A DNA stretch of 64,000 nucleotides from Solenopsis invicta. Lineage: Eukaryota; Arthropoda; Insecta; Hymenoptera; Formicidae. How positions within the stretch are numbered: position 1 is the first letter of the stretch; every line of letters starts with the position of its first letter. Where the stretch lies: NCBI RefSeq assembly GCF_016802725.1, contig NC_052676.1, positions 6,155,433 through 6,219,432 of the forward strand. Direction: 5' to 3'. The position numbers were made by a program, and so were the translations under genes. This document shows positions 51,619 to 62,000 of the stretch, in pieces. The notes under the pieces were generated by a model. The model ran no database searches. It was not told where the DNA came from and saw nothing but the letters and a program-made list of their open reading frames with translations.

Positions 51619-54600
51619 CTGCAGTAAATTTTTTGATAAATGAATAATTTAATATCTTGCTAGATATTTCAAAAATATGTTGAAAGCTTAAATCAAAGTT
51701 CTTCGTTACGTAGTTTCGTTAACACGAAAAGTCGAGAGAGAACAAACCTGTCCTATCCGCTGATAACCAGTCGGGCAGCCGCAAATAAATCCACTAGCTC
51801 CGTTGGGAGTACATCCAAAAGCGCACGGACTTCCAAGACATCCTGCGCCAACCTTGAATACATAAACAATTTGTCTTTTCTCTTTAAAAAGATTGGGTTT
51901 GGAAAATGAACAATAGCCTCAAAGATGTATTCAGTTTTAACTTAACAAAAATATAAGATTTATTTTACCTGCACGCAAATTGCCAAATTATTGTCGAACT
52001 GATATCCATCTGGACATCCGCATTTATAACTACCAATAGTATTAATACAAGCAGTGTCTCCGCAAGGTGACGAACTACATTCGTTTTCATCTATACATTG
52101 ATTATGATAAAGGTGTTGTACAAAGCCGTCCGGACACCCGCAACGGTAAGTTCCCATGAGATTCTAAAAGTATTTATAATTTAAAATATTTTAGATTGAA
52201 TGGTATATCTTGTCACTTTTAAAAGCGAGAACAAAAGTGGGAATTAAAAACGAAATGGATAGACGGCAATAACAATGACGCCAAACTGTGTCATTCTTCC
52301 TTGACCGTCGGGAGTTCCGAACAAAGCATAAACGAAGAAAAAGCTGGTCGAGCACTCGGATATTCGGAAAATTTGTCAAACGACAATATTACGCTGTGTT
52401 GTACCTCCAGGTACAACAAGATAAAATATTCGGGCTTTGTTCCGTTTTAAGGGTTGGAACTTACGAGGAGGGCACTTAGAGGAGGACGCGTGAGGTGGCG
52501 AATAATATTCTCCCTTGATAATTAACACTGTTATTCCTCAAAGATTATTATAATCGATTTCTTTTACTGTAATAACGAATCGTGGTGAACGGATCATGTA
52601 TTTTGTCGCGCACTCGGCTGCTGGACGTGTTGATGGGTGTCGGGTGACCGACTTATCGCGAAGCGCCGCTCGGACTTTACTATTAGAATCTCCCGCTGCC
52701 CAAGATTAAGCAGCTTAATTTTTAATATTGATAGTTATGTTATGATGAGGCATCGGGACCTCACAATGACCATATATGGTCATAGCGGTGTCAACCGTGC
52801 GCGGCTTAGGTTGCTCGCACGATTGCAAATTCTGCAAACTTGCATTTCCGGTGCAACGAGAGCTCGTGGCGTAACCGTTGCTAAGCGGATATGTAAAACG
52901 ATTGAAGTAACTAATGGGGATACAACAGTTGTTAAGTGTCGTTTCAACTTACCTGGCAACCATGTTCGCAATTAGCATCGTCAGCACATTCATTGTGATC
53001 TGTGCAGAATCGTCCGGTATGATCTAATTTGAAACCTCTCGGACAAATGCATTGGTAACTTCCCAAGGTATTAATGCATTTGCCAGGTTTCGGACAAATG
53101 CCTGGTTGATTGCATTCGTTTATATCTGGAAGAAAATTATATTTTAAGAAATATAGGCACGCGAATAATAATTTAGAAGAACATAGTGAAAAACAATTAT
53201 ATACATTAAGCTTATATACAGGCTTATATCCCACAATTTGTGATCGAAATTTTAATATCATTTCTTATAAAATAAAAAAATAAGACAAAAATTTGAATAC
53301 AAAAAAATCGAGGCTATAATATTTTTTAAAAGAGAAATATTATAGAAGGCGAATCAATCTAATATTTACGCGCTCGGAGACGGTACATACATCGTACAGT
53401 GACAGTTACTAGATAGAAGTGATAAAACTGTCTAATAACTGCTCAAAAAGTACATGAATATATTTCTACGACGATACTTGGTACTGTTGTTATACCCTAT
53501 ATGGATACACGTCGTTTAAATGAAACAGACTGCTATCATAACGTTATAAATATTTGATATGCTGGGCGAAAATTGGTAACGAATAATGGTTCGTTTTTTT
53601 TCATAATTCTACTGCTTTTTCATACGTTAACGAATTGGGTTAGCTATAACCATTCTACGCTTTATTTCGGAAACGTTTCATCATTAGCTAAGCTTCCATT
53701 ATTACAAATACCATAGCCCAAAAAAAGATTAAATTATCCACGGTCTTTACGCCTTGGAATCAATGTTTCAGAGTCGGCTTGGCTTATAATGTCATTTTTA
53801 TTCAAGTCTACTATTCACTTTTGTGCATTCTGTGTAGAAAACACCGTGACAATTGAAGCTCTTTGTCGTACACAAAGAAGTTTCGAGGAAGCCCTGTTTC
53901 TGAGCTGGTGCAGAATGGTCAATTTTTGGGAGGTTTTCTTCTATCCTTTTTTTTCCGAACGTCGGCATACTACTTAAACACCGTGTTGCGTTTAAAGAGA
54001 GGAGCCTTGTATGCTTTTGTTGCAGACAGAATTACAATTGATGGGTCACAATAGCTACAAGAAATCCAGTGGCGACACTCTCGCTGTGCGACCCAAAAGT
54101 AAAAGATATCAGCAACGGCCTTTTGAAAGACATGCAGAAACGTCTCGCCGCAGAAGTCGCGAATAGTCTTTCAATCAATTGATAAAATATAAGCACGTGA
54201 GACATAAGCCGCGCGTCAAATATTTACGTTATTAGTGCAATGTTTCATTTGAACATATACAATTTTTTTAATATCAAAGTAAAAAAATTAAAGGAAACGT
54301 AACCATGGCACGCATCTCCCTGTTGGGTGTAGCCTTCTTGACAGTCGCAAGTGTAACTTCCTGGTGTATTTATGCAGTTCTGTTGGCACAGATGATTTCC
54401 AGTTGCGCACTCATCCAAATCTCTGCAGCTGATACCATCGGGATTTAGGATGAAACCCGACGGGCATGAGCAAATAAAACTGCCCTGGGTGTTCTGGCAA
54501 TTGTACTTGCATGGTTTTGGCGTTAATTCGCATTCGTTAACGTCTGCAATTTCAATTTGTTATTTATTGCCACAAAATTAAATTTATCAAGTTTAAATGG

Positions 54601-55965
54601 CTGAAGAAGCTTACCAATACATCGAAAACCAGTTTCATCGGCTTTATAGCCTTTATTGCAGATGCACCTGTAGGATCCGAGTGTGTTGATGCAAATGCCA
54701 TTCCTGCAGAGATCAGGTATGGTTTTGCACTCGTCAATATCTGAAAATTTATATCAATTCTTAAAACGAAAAATTTTGATGAGTACAATAATGACAGCAA
54801 AAATTGAGGAAAATTTGCGAGAATTACGATAAGATGATACGCTGTAACACAGTTTTGTTGGAATAAAATTTTTAAATAATGTCTGTCAAAAAAGTAGACA
54901 AAGAAGAGTGTTTAAAAAACCTGCTTTCGATGTGTTTGGACAAAAATAAAATAGACATTGTTTCTTATAATTTTTGAAATAAATAATCTGATGATAATAA
55001 TTATTAGGTGCTTGAATAAGTTTCCGACGTTCTTTTTGTGAAATAAAGATACGTATGTTTTTGTTTAAATATATGTACGTAACTACAAATCAATTTTTAC
55101 ACAAGATTTTGTTATACGTTAATGAGCAAACAATATTTTCTAAACGTTTTTTAATATTTTTTAAATAAAATTTTATTTAAAAAACATTTAAAAAATATTG
55201 TCTGCTTATTGAGAAATTTCATAAATATTTTCCTATCGGGGAAATTGATTTATTTCTTAATCACCGTCGATTGAATTGTAGATACAGTAAAGAAAACGAG
55301 ATAGATAATATACTGCATACCTTGTCCATCCACGGAGAAGCCTTTATCTAGGCAGAGCTCATTATAATTGTCGGAGTCTCTGGATGGACAGATTTCGCAA
55401 TGTGGTCCCCAGGCTGCTCCCATGGTGCAGCAACAGCCCGCCTTCGTAACCGTGAGCTGTTCCGAGGTTCTGGAGATGCATCTGCCGGCGATCGTTCGCA
55501 GGAAGCAATAGCCGACCCTTCGGTCTGGTCATATGGAAGTACGAGTATATTTCTGTCTTCAGCATTTCGATCCCGATATCTAATATATCGGGATTCTATT
55601 TATTATCTAATATCTCTTTTTTTGCGCTTCATACCGATACACGACTTTCCATCCGCGCTTTCCTCGAAACCGTCGAAGCAGAGACACTCGTAGCTCCCTT
55701 CTAAATTAACGCAACGACCGTGCTGACAAAGGCCGGAGTTAATGGCGCATTCGTTGATATCCTTGCACTCGTCCGCCATCCCTATCTTTTGGTAGCCAGG
55801 CGGACAGATGCACATGAAGGTGCCAATCAGATTTTTGCACTGATATTTGCAGTCGTTCGCCGGCGTCGTGCATTCGTCGACATCTGGAGATTTTATATTA
55901 CTTTTCTTCTTCGTAAATGTGTGCGTGTGGGCGTGCGTGCGCGTGTGCGTGTGTGTGCGTATGTA

Positions 55966-56000
<35 letters not shown>

Positions 56001-59000
56001 TTATAAAATCAGGCTCTGTAGCTCTTATCAAAATTATTGTTAGAAACTTTTTAAAATATTTAATCGTACATCGACAAATGCGGCTTTTAATTACCTACGC
56101 AATGGCGGCCGTCAGGTGACAGGGTGTATCCATAAGGGCAGATACATCGAAAGGAACCTGGAACGTTGTGGCATCGGAAGGCACACTGATTGCCCAGCTC
56201 CAAACACTCATTTACATCTTCGCATGTCTGATGAGCCCCGGGCGCGTATCCGTCATTGCAAGAGCACTCAAAACCACCGTCGATGTTGCGGCAAGTGCCA
56301 TTGCCGCAGATATTCTGCACAGTCAGGCACTCGTTAACGTCCACACATCGCCTTCCAGTTTCATCCAACACGTATCCGGTCGGGCACTCGCATCGGAATG
56401 AGCCGTCCGTGTTGATGCACTCGCCACCAGAACAAGCATCCGGCATAAATAAACATTCGTTCAAATCGATTCCAGTATCATCTCGCCCTGGTCCTTCCGG
56501 ACACATTCTCTTGAACTCATCTGGATAAATGTAATTGTATATTATTTTCTTTTGTCTTTCGAATACGTATAATTATACAAACTTTTAAATTGATAAAATT
56601 AATATTTATTTGGCTCTTCGTTTCATGTTTATGCGCGAGTGAGACTACAAGATGTCAAAGTGTGACGTGGTGTAGCTACAGATAGAGTTATAAATTAATC
56701 AGAGAAGCAACGGATTATTTGATGTTACAAAGAAAATTTCTGTGTACATTTCTTTGTTTGAATAAAATAAAGAAGAAAAAAAACAAAATAACAATATAAA
56801 AAAAAAAAGAGAAAAAAGTCATTTGCATGAGTGAAGAGATCAGAATAAATTTTTGACAACGCTCTAGAAGTCATCATCAAAATGTGTCAATGACAGAAGC
56901 AATTGGGAAACTTTGAAAATCTGTAGCGACAGATCATTAGCCATTACCAAACCGAAAGATTTATCTTAAAAAAAAAAATTACACGAAGATGCTTCTTTGT
57001 TTTTAATCGCACTTTAGCGACCTATAAAAAGTAATGTCACGACAAGAATTGAAAGCCACAATTTCTTTTAGAGAGATATTTACCACTATTTTCGGGCGGA
57101 CACTGCTCGCAATGACGGCCCCAAGCCTTGCCCATCGTGCAACAACAGTGCTTCCTGGTCATCCCACCCTCCCGTGGGAAGGTGCATTGGCCTCCTCTAT
57201 AATTATCGTAGCATTGATCCTCCCTTACATCGATGCACCTCAGTGAATTTGGTCTCTCGCTTAATCGATATCCGACTGGACACTCGCAAATTACTCCACC
57301 TTCTGTATTGATGCATCGTCCATTCTCGCAAATATCTCTCGTCTCCACGCACTCGTCTACGTCTGTACAAATATAAATCGCGTTTAGAAAGTACATAATC
57401 AATATGATTCAATGTAAACTTTAACATACCAACGCATTTCCTTCTCGAATGATCCAGTTCGTATCCTAGTGGACAGGTGCATATGTAAGATCCCATTAAA
57501 TTCTGACATTTTCCTGGAGATGGACATAATCCCGGTATCTGCAGATAAAGTATTAAATTGTAAACATCAAGTACGTATCAAATAATTATAAATCTATAGC
57601 CTATTTAAATTAAAGTTTTAATAAATAAATATTAAATGCATCTCCTTCTTGGAAACTTATGAGAAACAGTCTCCGTCAGGATCTGCACGACGCACCTCAT
57701 GACACTCATCAATATCGCGACAGTGCTGGCCATCTTGCGCCAACACGTAACCGTCCGCACACTCGCAAACAAAACCGCCGATCGTGTTCCGACATCGGCC
57801 GTTGCGGCACAAAAACGGCATGATTCGACATTCGTTAATATCTAAAACCAGTTTGTTAAAGGTCGAGACTCACTAAAGGTATTTTGTTAACTGAAAAATT
57901 GTTGAGTATTTCCAAATATGGTTGACTTACCCGCACAGTCGTTATTCGGACTCAGCTTGAATCCTTGGTAGCACTGGCATTTGTAGGAACCCAAGGTATT
58001 GATACAAGTCCCGTTGTTGCATATATTTGGATTGCGTTGGCATTCGTCAATGTCAACGCAATTGTCCCTGTCGCGAGTCAACGAAAATCCAGAGTGGCAG
58101 ATGCACTGAAAGCCACCTTGCAGATTGTTGCACGCGCCGTTGCTGCAGATGCCTGATCGCTCGTAACATTCGTCGATGTCAACGCAATCATGCTGACTGA
58201 GTCCGAGTTTGTAGCCGGCCGGACATCCGCATTCAAAGTAGCCCTGCTGGTTAATGCACTGCGCGTTTCCGCTGCAGGGATTCGGTATCTGAGAACAGCG
58301 AAAACAATGTTCATGAATTTAATGTTTATCGCAAAATGTCTATTTGTCCGTTACGTGAACTAAAAATTAGTTTCACTTTTGATAAATTTTAATACTAGAT
58401 TACACGATTTATAATTTTGATTTTCTCTAATACACATCAATTTTATTTTATGGAGTTTATTAATTTGATTTTTGAAAGACTCTTGTTATAATAATTTTTT
58501 TTTCGCGGATTAAACGGATCAGAATCTTTTAGACAAAACGATTGCATCAAAGATTGCACCTGTTGACACTCGTTCTCGTCAATACACTGATGCGAGTCCT
58601 GGTCGTAAATAAAGCCACGATCGCATTGACACTCGAAACTGCCGGGTGTATTCATGCAACGACCGTGAGTACACATTGTTGGCATCAGGGCACACTCGTC
58701 AATCTCCTCGGAATGATTCGTGATTGGATTCATGATCTGACCCGGCACCAATCCGCAGAGAATCTCATGTTCACCTGTAAATAACGAATGATCATTATTA
58801 ATTCTATTTTACACGTATGTACATATTGTTTGATCGTTTGAAAACTTACGGGTTCTTTCACCAGGACACTTCTCACAGAGGATGCCCCATGCTGCTCCCA
58901 TGGAACAGCAGCACAACATCTTTGTCTGTGGTTGTACCATGGGATTAAGGCACTGTCCAGATTCATATGTAAGGTAGCAGGCTTCCTTCCTCATGTCTAC

Positions 59001-62000
59001 GCACTCCTCTAAAGAGATGAATAACAATTATGTCTTACGATTTTTTTTGTATCAATCTTGATGCACATTTTTATATTCAAATCTTTATTACAATCTTTAA
59101 TAATATATATTATTTCAACAGTTATATTTAGTGGCGATAATGAAGTAAATAATGACATATGACAACATAGTATAAAGTTTTTTTGTATTTGGGCATACTG
59201 ACTTCCTCCAGGCATCGCCATATATCCTTCGGGACACTCACAATGGTATTTCCCTTGATCGTTGATGCAGTGTCCTACGCCACATATTCGTGGATGTAAC
59301 GCGCATTCGTTTATATCTGCAATAATTTTTTACGTTAGCTGAACATCCTTTCATCATAAAAAATGTACAAAATTCAGGAAATTTAAAAGAATTCAAAGTT
59401 AAATTTTTTTTTACAAAAGGGACTAGGTATTGATTATAATTAGAGTCCGACTGAACATTCGGTTTCGGTTTCGGCCAGTTTTGGTTAAAAATTTAAATTT
59501 TGGCTATACAAGCAGATTTTACACAAATTTTATATAAATTTTACACAAATAAACCTATTGTGGTTTATTTTTGTAAAATTTATATAAAATTGTATATAAA
59601 TTTATATAAAATGTGCGAACCTATTATAATACTTATAACAACCACGGCTGATCTAATATAACAACGGGGTGTCCAATCAAAATTTGTAAATCCATTCCGT
59701 AAGTCCATTCTCCGATTTTCCAAGAATTTTTATTAAAATTCCAGGTATTTCTTGTGCATGCTTCTATACATATATACCTTTCTAGAATTTTTATATTTTT
59801 TATTAAAGTTTTGGTTTCTGTTTCGGATTTGGATTCGGATTTGGCTGAAACTAAAGATCGACCGAATATTCGATTTCGGTTTCACCGAAAATAAAAGAAA
59901 AGTAGTTTTGGTCAAACTCTAATTATAATACATAAATTTAAGTACAGAATTTTTCAAATGACGTATATATTTTCGTTACCAATGCAATTAGTCTTAGATT
60001 GATCCAGGATGAAGCCTTCATTGCAGGAGCACATGAAACTACCGAATGTGTTGGTGCAGTGTCCATTTTGGCAGATATTCTCGTGCTCCTCGCACTCATT
60101 GATATCTTCCAGAATAACGGTTACGCGATTCGGTCTGTATCCCGGCCCACTGGGACACAGTTGATCGTATTCTTTCGTGCCGATTTCCGGACACTCCTCG
60201 CAACGATTGCCCCAGGCGGTGCCAATGCTGCAGCAACATGTTGCCTTCGTCACTGATGATGCCACTTCGAAGATGCATTGGGGTCGTCCAGTACCATGCT
60301 CGTGGCCAGTGAAGCAAAGCGATTCGCGTCTGTCTGTGTGATCAATTTAAAATCGGGATAAAGTGAAATTGTGGCACGTGAAGAGCGTAATATTTGAAGC
60401 CAGGTAGAACAGAAAGATTGCAAAACGTTGCAGACGTACACAGTAAAACATAAAATGTTAATTTTAACATTTTTTGCATGTCCCAGAAAATCCACTTTAA
60501 ATTTTAAGTTAAAATATTTTTTATTCATTGTGTTACTTATTGACAAATTAAAAATGTTGAGTAACTGACACAATACTTTACATTTATTTACATTATTATG
60601 ACTTTAAATGTGATGTACATATAAATTATGTTATGTTGTAGTCCCATTAGCTACTTCAATCATCTTGCATATTCGCTTAGCAACGATCACGCCACGAGCT
60701 AATCAAAACGTGGTAACACAAGAAAATTTTAACATATGGACGCACAATTTTTTACTGTGTATGTGCATTAAAATTAAATTAAAATTTAATATAAAATATT
60801 TTATGTAAAATTGTAATGTTGCATAATCCTGTATTATATGGGAAATAAATGGAAAACCTACCGACGCAGGCATTCCCAGCTTCCACCAGTTCATGATGTG
60901 GTGGGCATCTGCAGATATATTTGCCCTGCGTGTTGATGCAGGTGCCATATTGGCAAGACTGCGGGCTCTCGCACTCATCCACGTCGGTGCAGTTGCCGCC
61001 GGAACCATCGAGTTTGTAGCCCTCGTTGCACTCGCAGCGGAACATGCCGAAAATGTTCTCGCAGTGACCAAAGACGCAGAGATTGCTGAACATGTCGCAC
61101 TCATTGATGTCCACGCATGCCTGTTCATTACGCTCATCCGGATGCATGAAACCCATCTCACACTCGCAACGATAAGCGCCCGGGTAGTTCAGACAGTGTC
61201 CATTTTCGCAGAGCGTGTTGTCCTCTGTGCACTCGTCTATGTCTTTGCAGCTGTAGCCGTCGCCTCGAAAGCCAGCATCGCACACGCACTACAAAAACAA
61301 TTTTAGCGGAAAAGAATTTACATGAAAAAGTTGGCGATAGCATTTGAACAAAGTTATAATATATCTGGAGACAATGTTTCTTCTCATTATTTTCTTGAGG
61401 AAAAAAAGGGATGAAGTTAAGTTACAGTTATTAAAAAAAAGTAATTCTAATTAGAACTTCATTACAATATGTAACGAAGTAATTTCCAATCAAGTTGGTG
61501 TGTGCATATTGATATATACAGACTCATTATAATTACAGCGAGTAATCAGAAACCTCGACAAAGTCATCACGAATAGATACCTTGAAGGAACCCTCGGTGT
61601 TGATACAATGTGCGTTGGAGTCGCAGCCGCCATTGTTCGTGGAGCACTCGTTGATATCCCAGCACTCTATGCCATTCCCGGTGAAGCCCTCGTGACAGGT
61701 GCATATGTACGAGCCCTGGGTGTTCTGGCATTCGGCGAACTCGCTACAGGAATAAGCGTTCAACCGGCACTCGTCGTCGTCGGTACACGCTGGTCCCTCC
61801 GCCGGTTTCACCGAGTATCCCTCCTCGCAACGACAGTTGAAGGAGCCGATTGTGTTGTAGCATTCGCCGAATCCGCATATTCGCGGCTGTGTCGCGCACT
61901 CGTCGACATCTAACGAAATAACGACACGTAGACAACAATTGGCAGATGATGTAAATTATATGGCAGTAATGAAAGATTTACCTATGCAGGTTATACCCTC

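Noticed and set aside
53789..54054. Possible transposon helix-turn-helix (RTQRSF / KKFRGSPVSELVQNGQF)
   Set aside because: The match is from memory, very short and requires a frameshift.
55847..56119. Val/Cys-rich plus-strand frames
   Set aside because: They are produced by the TG microsatellite and antisense fibrillin exons.
56116..56528. Several plus-strand frames opposite fibrillin exons (also 60893-61306 and 61608-61913)
   Set aside because: They are antisense shadows of cysteine-rich coding exons.
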